From the NCBI GenBank assembly GCA_020636325.1, contig JACJYC010000003.1, positions 62,001 through 126,000 on the forward strand: 64,000 bases of DNA. The letters are read 5' to 3'. Position numbers and translations under genes: made by a program. The notes beneath the pieces are model-generated. The model had not been told where the DNA came from. It saw only the letters and a program-made list of their open reading frames with translations, and searched no databases. The stretch's first letter is position 1, and each line of letters starts with the position of its first letter. The DNA is from Lewinellaceae bacterium. Lineage in GTDB: Bacteria > Bacteroidota > Bacteroidia > Chitinophagales > Saprospiraceae. Positions 8,080 to 16,349 of the stretch are shown here, piece by piece.

Positions 8080-9231
8080 TTATTTCAGTTTTCTCTTGTC
8101 CAGGCGTTCTTTTTCCGCTTTTAGCCATTCATCGATCTGTTCGCGGATCAATTCCATATGGGCGTCGGCAACGGCTCTCATGGCCGCTTTTTTCTGATAG
8201 ACCTCCTGTTCGATCTGTGCCTGGTGCAGGTTCGACAGCAGGGTGGTCTTTTTGCTGATCTCCATTTTGCGTTCGTTCACCGCTTCCAGCTGATCGAGGT
8301 AAAATTGGTCTTCAACGCGCCTGAGCATTTCGTCATAAGGCCCGCGCGGGGAAAGGATCTTCGCCAGGATCGGCGAGACCTCGATCATCAGGATCAGGAG
8401 CATGATGAAAAAACCGGGCCCCCAGGGCAGCCGGCCTGCTGCCGATATGCGCGCGACCAGGCCATCGGAGAACAGGTCTGAAGCGTTGGTCAGGGCGCCT
8501 TCGTTCTCATTTTTCAGGGCTTCGATCTCGTCTCGTATGCGGGCGATCTGGCCTTCCCTATCTGTTTTGAGCTCCTGGTATTCCCGGTCGGATTGCAGAT
8601 ATTTTTTTTCCTTGCGCTCGCATTCCGACCCGCGGCCGACCTTGCCCGTGCCGCAGGTGCCGTCGCATTCGCACTTATAATCCTGATAGTTTTGTTCCCT
8701 GATCTCGAAACTGGTCTTTATTTCCTGGTTCAGGCGATCAATTGCGGTTTCTTTCTCCGCAATTTTCTCCTGGAACTTCCGGTCTACCAGGTCCAGTTTT
8801 TCATTCTTTTGCCGGTCCTGGATTTCAGCGATTTCCGATTCAAAGATCCGCAATTCCAGGGGTTTGGAAATCACCGTAGCCAACAGGACGGCCAGGAGGA
8901 ACCGTGGCAGGGCGATGACCAGCTGGCGGCGGACCGACCCTTCCTTTTTGATGGTGGAAACGATAAACCGGTCCAGATTGAAGATAATGGCGCCCCACAG
9001 GATACCCAGCATCAGGGCCAGCGGTACGGATTTGAAGACGGTGAAAAAGGCATAAGCACCCGAAATGCCCGCCAGCAGACCGGTAAAGAAGACCGTGGCG
9101 CCGATTCCCGCGTATTTGATATGCTCCGACCTGGGGCAATAGCGCAGGATATCCGTGTTGCCTCCGGAGCAAAACCAGCAGAAATCGCGGAGTAAATTGG
9201 GTTTTAAAACCCCGGTCGTGCCATTTTCCAT
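8080..9231 (-). CDS. DUF4407 membrane protein with coiled coil
   Basis: 383 aa. The N-terminal part carries membrane helices with the DUF4407 signature: ILRYCPRSEHIKYAGIGATV, GAYAFFTVF and ILWGAIIFNLDRFIVSTI. A long charged coiled-coil region (about 120-270) follows and contains a Cys-rich insert (CECDGTCGTGKVGRGSEC). Then comes another membrane helix (PWGPGFFIMLLILMIEVSPILAKI is split by the bilayer edge) and a C-terminal coiled coil. Biochemical function of the family is not established. It starts 21 bases after the 413-aa gene, which is coupled to the STAND-like gene, so the three probably form one unit. Confidence 0.85.
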   Translation of the reverse strand: MENGTTGVLKPNLLRDFCWFCSGGNTDILRYCPRSEHIKYAGIGATVFFTGLLAGISGAYAFFTVFKSVPLALMLGILWGAIIFNLDRFIVSTIKKEGSVRRQLVIALPRFLLAVLLATVISKPLELRIFESEIAEIQDRQKNEKLDLVDRKFQEKIAEKETAIDRLNQEIKTSFEIREQNYQDYKCECDGTCGTGKVGRGSECERKEKKYLQSDREYQELKTDREGQIARIRDEIEALKNENEGALTNASDLFSDGLVARISAAGRLPWGPGFFIMLLILMIEVSPILAKILSPRGPYDEMLRRVEDQFYLDQLEAVNERKMEISKKTTLLSNLHQAQIEQEVYQKKAAMRAVADAHMELIREQIDEWLKAEKERLDKRKLK

Positions 9232-9252
9232 ATCTGCAAATTCCCGTTAAAG

Positions 9253-10494
9253 TTACGGCTTTTTTCTTTTGAACCAGGTCAGCCAGCCTTTCCGGGGGCG
9301 CTTGGGCGCTTCCTTTCCCGGCCGGATGGCGAGCGGCGGGTCATCAGCGGCCGGCGCCATCCTATGCTGGTCAATCTCCCAGTTGAGGGGTTGATTCAAC
9401 CAGGCCGGCACCTGAATATTATTGAAATGGAGCACCGACCGAACCTCCATGCTGTCGGGCAGGACCGACCGGATCTTTTCCATGGCCGGCATCGGAAAGA
9501 CGTTGATGACAACCACCTTTTTGGCCGCCATGCCGCCGTTGCGCGCAATGATGGTATAGGCGGTCAGTTTTTCAGGCGTCAACACCTTGAACCCGTTCGC
9601 AGCTACCGGTCCGATCCCGTCGATCTCAACGGATCCGGCATTTCTGACCTCCCAATACAAGGTAACGGCCTGGCCGTGGATAATGCCGTAGTGGTCCGGA
9701 AAATCCTCGCGGAAATAGAGCGGGATCTCACCGCCGGTGGCAAAGTCCAGGGTAGTGATCCGGTACAGGATTTTCGGATTTTCATCCACTTCAACGCTCA
9801 ATACCCTCGACAGTTCCCTGTCTGAACCGACGGCGCGCAACCGGAATTCCGTACTGCGCTCGAGCGGTAACGCTGCAGTTCCTCTGGGCGGGCAAATGCC
9901 GATCCCGGGGGTGATCTCAACAACCGTCGCTCCGGTCACTTCCCAACCCAGTTCAACCGTTCCGCCGGGTTCCACGGTTCTGGGCCGGGCCTCAAACCAG
10001 GCTGTCAGCGGCCGGCCGGCAATGGCGCCCGCCGGGTTCTTTTGGCCGTCCGGATCCAGGAGCGGGATCACCGCACCCGAAAGGCCCTGTTCCTTGAGCT
10101 TGCGAAACCGTTGACCATACTGCCCGATGAGGTCGGCCGCGCGGATCATTTCCAGGCGCCGGGGATTGGCCGGCTGAACGGATTCGAGCAAAAGAAGGGT
10201 CCCGTCCAGCAGGATAAAAGAAGGAGGCAGATCCCGGATGCGCTTTTCCGCGGGATAGGCGAACCAGGCGCCTCCCGCAGCGCGAAGGTTGTCGAAATAG
10301 GTCGGGTTGATGTCCAGACCTGCATAGAGGGATTCGCTTCCGGCGACCTCGACAGCCAATCCCTTCCTGGCCAATTCCAGGAGGCTCTGGAAAAACCAGA
10401 TCTCCGGATTTCCGTTCAAGTGGACCAGGACCGAGCTTTCCGCCAGGCCGAACGCCTCCAGCATCTCCTCTCTATGTTCCCAGAACTGCAGCAT
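9253..10494 (-). CDS. unknown protein: PLD-like remnant plus two Ig-like repeats
   Basis: 413 aa from the ATG at 10494, which overlaps the TGA of the upstream STAND-like gene by one base (TGATG); this indicates translational coupling. The N-terminal ~130 residues follow the layout of a phospholipase-D-like domain. In particular PPSFILLDGTLLLLES aligns by eye with the HxK(x)4D strand of PLD proteins, but the His and Lys are absent, so it should be inactive. Two Ig-like repeats follow: one near VEPGGTVELGWEVTGATVVE and one near VTLYWEVRNAGSVEIDGIG. The C-terminus is basic (RKGWLTWFKRKKP). The PLD reading is an inference from pattern, not from a search. Confidence 0.6.
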   Translation of the reverse strand: MLQFWEHREEMLEAFGLAESSVLVHLNGNPEIWFFQSLLELARKGLAVEVAGSESLYAGLDINPTYFDNLRAAGGAWFAYPAEKRIRDLPPSFILLDGTLLLLESVQPANPRRLEMIRAADLIGQYGQRFRKLKEQGLSGAVIPLLDPDGQKNPAGAIAGRPLTAWFEARPRTVEPGGTVELGWEVTGATVVEITPGIGICPPRGTAALPLERSTEFRLRAVGSDRELSRVLSVEVDENPKILYRITTLDFATGGEIPLYFREDFPDHYGIIHGQAVTLYWEVRNAGSVEIDGIGPVAANGFKVLTPEKLTAYTIIARNGGMAAKKVVVINVFPMPAMEKIRSVLPDSMEVRSVLHFNNIQVPAWLNQPLNWEIDQHRMAPAADDPPLAIRPGKEAPKRPRKGWLTWFKRKKP

Positions 10495-13400
10495 CAATAG
10501 TCCTTGTCATTTTTATATTCTCCCAGGAGCTCTTCCAGTTCCTTTTTCAATACCTCAATATTCGTTTTCCACTTCCGGATGGTCAGATTCTCGGTTGAGA
10601 AAAGTTCATTGGAATTGATGTAGACGATTCCCCACATCCCCTGGCCGGACTCTTCGAGCCGGATATGGTCGTAGTCGTTAAGAAAAACAGCGCCCTGCAC
10701 GTTACCCGGCGCGATCAGGTCGAGGTTCCACAGCACAATGCTGCCGTCGAGGCTGGACGAGGCCAGTTGATGCGCATGCGGGTTGAAACCCAGGGTAGAA
10801 ATGGTGGAGGATTGCAAGCTCAAAATACCCAAATCCGCTCCGAAATTGGCGTCGGGCAGCAAATCGTCTGCGGGAGCCAGAAAAATAGTCCCGTTTTCGA
10901 GACCTACGGCCACCAATGAGGTTTGTTCGCCGAATGGCCCTGAAAAGGCATCGCTCACGGCCAATGCGGTTATGGCCGCGCCGGTGAAAGGCACCGTTTT
11001 CAGGTGAACGAGGGACCGGTTGGGGCCCTCGCTGAGTTCAAATACCTCGAGCGCGCCGTCCCCTCCGGCAATCACCATATCTTTATCGGGGGAAATGGCG
11101 CATGCCCTGATCTCATGGAGGCCGGCATCCAGCCTGACGTTCTGAACCTGAACAAACCGGTCGGGGCCGCCCGTGGACGCCGACAGCAGTTGCAGTTCCC
11201 ACGGGGTGACAACCAGCAGATAATCCCCGATCTGAAATATGGCATTAATGGGTTTATCCATATCCGGCCCCAGTTCCAGTTTCGCATAAGGAAAAACGCC
11301 TTTGCCCCTGGGGTCGGTGGCCAGGCCTTCGTACCTGAGAATATTGCCCCTGAAGGTGCCGGCCAGCAGGGTTGCGGAATCGGTATAGGTGAGGGCCGTA
11401 ATCCTTTCGCCGGAAGAGGCCGTTTTAAAATCGTCTTCCCCATTGAAAATGCGGACATTCCCAAGGGCGTCGCCGTATGCGTACTGGGCCTCGATCCCGG
11501 GGTTGGAGGCAAAAGCCATCACCAGGGCCTGATCCTTGTGCCTGAAATTATTGTGCTCCAGGTCGTCGTATTTCTGGGCCAGGATTTGCTGCAGGGTGGC
11601 GATATGCTCCTCAAGCGCTTTATAAATGAGCGGGAACTGATAAAAAGTATCCCGGACCGTCCGGTTGAAATTGATCGCTTCACCGGCAATTCCGAGGATA
11701 TCGGAAGCCGATTGAATGATCAGCGACTTGGAATTCCGCGCGTTTTCAGCAACCTTCAGGGAATTCAGCGTCAGCGCTGCATTGATGGACAGGGTGTTGA
11801 ATTTATCGATAACCCTTTCATTGTATGCTGACAGATTGCGGTTGGCCGCAACCATCGCATCGGGTATGAGGGCGATGTAAAAACTGTCTGCCAGGAATTT
11901 CAGCATGCCGCGCATCGAATCCTTCATTTCGTCCTCATCCAGCAGGGATTCCGTTCTGATCTCCTCTTTCAGCTTATTGTTGTACTCCTCCGAATGAATT
12001 TCCTTCCGGATCGTGCGGGTTTGGGAGAGGATATCCAGGAAATCGAATAATTCCACGTTTTGCCTGTTCAATTTCTCTGCCCTGCGCAGGCTGGAGGCGC
12101 GGATGGTCGCGATGACCGCCACGACGGCCAGCACCAGAAAGATGAGGGTCAGCCGCCTGGAATTATTCACCCGCCGCTCCTTTTCCATTTCCCTGCGTTC
12201 GACGATGCCCTTGACGTTTTCGAGGCTGAGGTCGTAGTAGGTTCTGGCCAACGCAAAATGGTGCTCAATACCTTTTTCCTGAACCAGGTATTTGTTCAAT
12301 TTGTATTCCTCCAGCGCATCCGGATCTTCCGGCGGCGGATCCTTGACCGGTATCCGGTGGGGGTTGTAATATCTTCTGGCCCAGGTCTCATTCGGGATAT
12401 TGTTCTGTTTCCATTCAAAAGGCAGCCTGATGGAGTTGAGGGAGAGCTTCTCGCCCGGGTTGAAATCCTCCTGAAGGGAAAATTCAATCTTTTTATTGAG
12501 CAACTGCAATTCCCTTTTGACCGATCCGGAGATCATGCGGAAGTACCCCGCGATGAACTCCCAGATCCTTTTCAGCAAGCCGGTTTCAGGCGTGTTTCCG
12601 GTCGGACCGGCTTGTACGCCGCCGGGCACGCCTTCCGCCGTTTTCTTGTAATAGGCTTTTGCAAATTCGATCAGGCCTTTGTAAATGCCGGCATCCACCA
12701 CCTCCTGATCCGCCCAGGCCTTGATCCTGTTCCAATTGGAGACCAGGGCCTCTTCCTGGATATAGACAATGCGGTCGAAGTCCTGATCAGCGGGCGGGTC
12801 AATGATCCGGATGAAGGGGTTCGAAGGCGTATTGAACCCCATCAATTGATCCAGCACCTGCCTTTCGGTCAGGTTTTTTGTCGTTTCATCGCCCCAGGGG
12901 TCGGCATTGCTTTGTACGGCGTTTGCGGGGTTGGCTACGCTCCGCCGGCAAAGTTCCAGCAGTTCCGACAGGAACACCGGGCGGCGGACAGCCACGCCCG
13001 AAGGGTCTTTCTCCGTCAGCGCCTTGAAGGATCGCATGACGATTTTCTGATCGGTGGTCAGGGATGCCAGTCCGGCGGGCGTTTCGCCGGCAGCTTCGCC
13101 GGAGGGTTGAAGGGCTCCGAATTTCCGTTCCAGCCAAAGATCGATCACCCGGCTGATTTTGCCGTTTTCCCGGTAAAGCTGGCTGATATCCGCATCCTGG
13201 CTTCCGGCGGCAGCCGCTCTCATTTGCTGAAGGGCAAAAGTCAGCTTGAACAGCGCGTGCGGATCTGCGCCGTTATTCCCGTTTTTGAGGTCGGCGGCCA
13301 GGGCGTCGATAAAGGCCCGTTCCGCTTCGGTTTCCGCACCGTCGCCGGCGGCCTGCCTGACCCATGCCGCCGCGCTCTTCGGGTCGAATTTCCGGAGTTG

Positions 13401-14078
13401 AAACCGGTTCTGATCGATATCTTCCAGGAAGCCGCTGTATTGATAAACCTGATTGAGGCTGCCCGAATCCATCAGCAGGATGATATAGACGGGCAAGGAC
13501 GACCGTATGGCAGAGAGGATGAGGTTGAAGAAAAGGGCGTCATCGCCGGCCTGACCGTGCCAGGTGCCGTTTTCCCGGAACATGGAAATTTCTTCCAACC
13601 TGTCGACAACGATCAGCAGGTTGAAATCCTCCGAATCCTTTTCCGACTCGTAAACTTCCAGCAATCCATCGATGCCCGACCGGAGCTTCCGTTCAAGGGT
13701 CTTTCCGAAATCGGCTTCCACAGCGGCCCTGAGCACGCCCGGCTCAGCGAGTGCGCCGGCGAGGTTGCCGACCGGATTGGGGCCGGGCGTCAGGATCGGG
13801 GCTATCGACCAGTTGAAGCCGGCACGGCCTTCGATATCGCTCTTTCTGACCCCGCCTGAGCCGGCTGCAGGATTTCCTCCGCCGTTCGTTTGCAGGGAGG
13901 GCAGGAGCCCGTCAAAAACAAGCGACCGCAGCTGATAGCTCTCTTCCCCGAACACAGCCAGGAAATTGCTGTATTTGAGCCTGTTTTTCACTTCCTCCAG
14001 CTCTTCAGGTCGGAAGAATGAGATCTTTTCCGGCAATCTTTGTAAAAAAGGACGGACCTCGGTCTTAGTGGCAGACAT
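10494..14078 (-). CDS. STAND-like NTPase remnant, membrane-anchored, with C-terminal WD40 propeller
   Basis: 1194 aa from the ATG at 14078; an upstream TTG is less likely. The N-terminal region resembles novel STAND (nSTAND1) NTPases: NFLAVFGEESYQLRS (residues 38-52) sits where the P-loop would be, followed by LVFDGLLPSL; PILTPGPNPVGNLAGAL matches the WRPG-x-P segment, and LLIVVDRLEEI (154-164) matches Walker B. The P-loop Gly-Lys-Ser/Thr is missing, so ATP hydrolysis is doubtful. A helical middle, one membrane helix (LTLIFLVLAVVAVIATI, about 640-660) and a beta-propeller-like C-terminal half (LASSSLDGSIVLWNLD) follow. It is divergent from the DUF4157 gene and first in the block with the 413-aa and DUF4407 genes. 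Confidence 0.72.
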   Translation of the reverse strand: MSATKTEVRPFLQRLPEKISFFRPEELEEVKNRLKYSNFLAVFGEESYQLRSLVFDGLLPSLQTNGGGNPAAGSGGVRKSDIEGRAGFNWSIAPILTPGPNPVGNLAGALAEPGVLRAAVEADFGKTLERKLRSGIDGLLEVYESEKDSEDFNLLIVVDRLEEISMFRENGTWHGQAGDDALFFNLILSAIRSSLPVYIILLMDSGSLNQVYQYSGFLEDIDQNRFQLRKFDPKSAAAWVRQAAGDGAETEAERAFIDALAADLKNGNNGADPHALFKLTFALQQMRAAAAGSQDADISQLYRENGKISRVIDLWLERKFGALQPSGEAAGETPAGLASLTTDQKIVMRSFKALTEKDPSGVAVRRPVFLSELLELCRRSVANPANAVQSNADPWGDETTKNLTERQVLDQLMGFNTPSNPFIRIIDPPADQDFDRIVYIQEEALVSNWNRIKAWADQEVVDAGIYKGLIEFAKAYYKKTAEGVPGGVQAGPTGNTPETGLLKRIWEFIAGYFRMISGSVKRELQLLNKKIEFSLQEDFNPGEKLSLNSIRLPFEWKQNNIPNETWARRYYNPHRIPVKDPPPEDPDALEEYKLNKYLVQEKGIEHHFALARTYYDLSLENVKGIVERREMEKERRVNNSRRLTLIFLVLAVVAVIATIRASSLRRAEKLNRQNVELFDFLDILSQTRTIRKEIHSEEYNNKLKEEIRTESLLDEDEMKDSMRGMLKFLADSFYIALIPDAMVAANRNLSAYNERVIDKFNTLSINAALTLNSLKVAENARNSKSLIIQSASDILGIAGEAINFNRTVRDTFYQFPLIYKALEEHIATLQQILAQKYDDLEHNNFRHKDQALVMAFASNPGIEAQYAYGDALGNVRIFNGEDDFKTASSGERITALTYTDSATLLAGTFRGNILRYEGLATDPRGKGVFPYAKLELGPDMDKPINAIFQIGDYLLVVTPWELQLLSASTGGPDRFVQVQNVRLDAGLHEIRACAISPDKDMVIAGGDGALEVFELSEGPNRSLVHLKTVPFTGAAITALAVSDAFSGPFGEQTSLVAVGLENGTIFLAPADDLLPDANFGADLGILSLQSSTISTLGFNPHAHQLASSSLDGSIVLWNLDLIAPGNVQGAVFLNDYDHIRLEESGQGMWGIVYINSNELFSTENLTIRKWKTNIEVLKKELEELLGEYKNDKDY

Positions 14079-14182
14079 GACCAGTCGTTTTAGGCGTTGA
14101 AGAAATCCAAAGGCAGATCCGGCACACAATGAAATGGATGGGAAAGGTAATCATTTTTTCAGATCCGTCAAAAATACAGGCC

Positions 14183-14212
14183 TTGCCGATTCAAAAAAAA
14201 ATCCTAACTTTG
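14183..14212 (+). promoter_or_regulatory. Bacteroidota-type promoter for the DUF4157 gene
   Basis: TTG at 14183-14185, a 19-base spacer and TAACTTTG at 14205-14212 match the -33/-7 consensus (TTTG, N19-21, TAnnTTTG). The predicted transcript start, near 14219, lies downstream of the ATG at 14134 and so favours the ATG at 14266 as the real start. Confidence 0.65.
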
Positions 14213-14265
14213 ACGATCTCGATTCAGGAGATTCAGCCGTTCCTGAGCGTATTAAACCTGAAACC

Positions 14266-14910
14266 ATGAAATCTTCCGCTTTCGCCTCTTCCCGCAACTC
14301 CCGCAGCCGGGCCAGCGCAAATCATGCCGGCCGGCGGTCAGGCCATACGTCTTCTTCCGGCTTTGCCGACAACAGGGCCATCGCCGCCGTACAGCGGAGC
14401 CTTCAGCCTTCCGCCCAGATGATGGCCGCACCGGAGGACGAATTGCTGCAGGGCAAATTCAACGGGCAGGCCTCCCCCGCGCTTCAGCTGGCGACCCCGG
14501 ATGAAGAAGAACTGCTGCAGGGCAGGTTCGAACAGGGGCAACCGGCGGCGCTCCAGAAAAAAGAAAATGCGACCGGCATGCCCGACCCCGTGAAGAACCA
14601 GATGGAAACCGCCCTCCAGACTGATTTCTCGGATGTACGCATCCATGCCGACTCCTCCGCAGCGCCCAAGGTAGGCGCATTGGCCTATACCCAGGGCAGT
14701 GATGTCCACTTCGCACCCGGACAGTTCAAACCCGACACCTCATCAGGACAGGAACTGCTGGGCCACGAACTGACGCATGTGGTCCAACAGCGGCAGGGGA
14801 TCGTAAAAGCCACTACCCAGGCGGCCGGCCTCCCGGTAAACGATGACCCGGGGCTCGAAAAAGCTGCGGACATCATGGGTAAAAAAGCCGCCCGGACCCG
14901 ATTGGATTAA
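14266..14910 (+). CDS. DUF4157 protein (eCIS-associated, HExxH motif)
   Basis: 214 aa from the ATG at 14266, placed downstream of a good promoter. The N-terminal half is low in complexity (Ser/Arg/Ala), then shows two copies of an (E/D)EELLQG(K/R)F...Q...PALQ motif. The DUF4157 domain follows from MPDPVKNQMETALQTDFSDV and includes FAPGQFKPD and GHELTHVVQQRQG, a zincin-like HExxH (His167, Glu168, His171). DUF4157 is known to be frequent next to extracellular contractile injection systems, often at the front of cargo proteins. Here the chain ends about 40 residues after the motif, with no added toxin domain. It may be a processing peptidase, chaperone or carrier for cargo; that is inference. 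Confidence 0.85.
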   Translation: MKSSAFASSRNSRSRASANHAGRRSGHTSSSGFADNRAIAAVQRSLQPSAQMMAAPEDELLQGKFNGQASPALQLATPDEEELLQGRFEQGQPAALQKKENATGMPDPVKNQMETALQTDFSDVRIHADSSAAPKVGALAYTQGSDVHFAPGQFKPDTSSGQELLGHELTHVVQQRQGIVKATTQAAGLPVNDDPGLEKAADIMGKKAARTRLD

Positions 14911-14954
14911 TATTGTCTGTGTCAGATTCCTGCACTTTGTTGAATCGAAAACCG

Positions 14955-16322
14955 ATGCAGGATAAGTTGAAATCTTTATTTGCAGGTCTTCTTTTGCTTT
15001 TGCCGGCCCTGTTGGCCGGACAAAAAGAAGCAGCCTGTTCCCCTCCTCCGCCGGACGTGACGGCGGCTATCCGCTCCCATCCCGCAATGACCGGTTATAA
15101 ATTGTCGGAGATCTGCCTGGACACCCTGGGCATCGACACCCTCCGGGAAGGCGCGACCGTGACGTTCATCGTCAAAACGCGGCTCAGGGTCATCCGCAGG
15201 AAAGAACCCTTGTTGTGGTCCGGCAGGGATTCCGTCCTGATGGAACCGATCCGGATCTCCCGAAAAAAATGCCCCGCGCTGGATTTGAACAAGAAAGGGA
15301 AGGCCAAAAAAGGGAAAGATAAATGCACTTGCCTGACATTTGACCTCAAAGCGCCGGGCCAATCGAAGGATACTGCCCAAAATCACTACTTGCTCCGTGG
15401 GAGGGGCCTTGCCGGCGACAGTCTGGTCATTGACCTGAAGACCGTTGACGGCAAGCCCCTCAAAGCAGCTGCCCTGACCGACAAGGAGGGCAAAATCATC
15501 CAGGCGAACCTCAAGGCGGCCTCGGTCCGGTACACGGCGCTGCTCAAAGGCTCCGCCGAGCGCTTCACCCTTTACCTGAGGGGGGGCAGTCTTTTCCGAA
15601 AACAATTTGCCACCGTCAAAGCCGGCCTGCACTCCCCTGCGGATACCGTCTACTGGTCAGCCGGCGACCTGGGAGCGGGCCCTTCCGATAATCCGGCAAC
15701 CGCATCCGCCCGGCAGCTGATCTTTAAAAAGGAGCAGGTCCTGGTTCCGACCGGTGATACCATTCTGTTGCAGGTCACGGATATTACCCTTAGTCTGACC
15801 GGCAAACGAAACCCCATGCAATCCGGCGTCGGAGTGGTGGAGGTCAATATTCCGGAGCATGCGGAGGATAACGACCTCTTCCTGTTCATCACCTATTGGG
15901 TGGGCATCGGCGCGCCGACCGTCGCCGCCTATGCAGCCCTGGAGGCCAGTACGCCCCCTGAATGGTCCCAGCCGGGCGTAACGCCGCCCCTGGCGGCATT
16001 CGGCCTGGGCCGACCGATCGTTCTTCCGGCCGTCAGCCGCATCGATCCGGGATTTGATCCGAATCTGGTACCGTACGTCATAGCCGATGACCGGAACAGG
16101 GAAAGGTTCCTGAAGTCCGGGAAACCTTCCGGCGCGACAGAGCTCTTCGGACACAAAAACAACCCGAACAATTTCGGCAAGGGGTTTCCGGGTACCGGCA
16201 GCCGCAATTTTTATTTCGCATTCATCAATCAACACGACATCAATACCTTTCCCGTACAGGTGAAGGTGGTGGCCTATTACCAGCGGAGAAAGCCGCAGGA
16301 AAGGCTGGTACGCCAACCCTGA
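14955..16322 (+). CDS. secreted protein of unknown function
   Basis: The ATG at 14955 gives a clean signal peptide (MQDKLKSLFAGLLLLLPALL, then AGQ). A GTG at 14913 would add 14 residues in front of it and is unlikely. The 455-aa mature part is rich in beta-type sequence with a KKGKAKKGKDKCTC basic linker. I recognise no domain and no catalytic motif. It lies 44 bases after the DUF4157 gene and 27 bases before the GH18-like gene, on the same strand, so it probably belongs to the same transcript. Confidence 0.7.
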   Translation: MQDKLKSLFAGLLLLLPALLAGQKEAACSPPPPDVTAAIRSHPAMTGYKLSEICLDTLGIDTLREGATVTFIVKTRLRVIRRKEPLLWSGRDSVLMEPIRISRKKCPALDLNKKGKAKKGKDKCTCLTFDLKAPGQSKDTAQNHYLLRGRGLAGDSLVIDLKTVDGKPLKAAALTDKEGKIIQANLKAASVRYTALLKGSAERFTLYLRGGSLFRKQFATVKAGLHSPADTVYWSAGDLGAGPSDNPATASARQLIFKKEQVLVPTGDTILLQVTDITLSLTGKRNPMQSGVGVVEVNIPEHAEDNDLFLFITYWVGIGAPTVAAYAALEASTPPEWSQPGVTPPLAAFGLGRPIVLPAVSRIDPGFDPNLVPYVIADDRNRERFLKSGKPSGATELFGHKNNPNNFGKGFPGTGSRNFYFAFINQHDINTFPVQVKVVAYYQRRKPQERLVRQP

Positions 16323-16349
16323 AGGGACGGGTAAAACCCATAAGGCAAC

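Noticed and set aside
12060..13859. 599-codon plus-strand frame antisense to the STAND-like gene
   Set aside because: Composition is a shadow of the minus-strand gene, whose membrane helix and propeller motifs are coherent.
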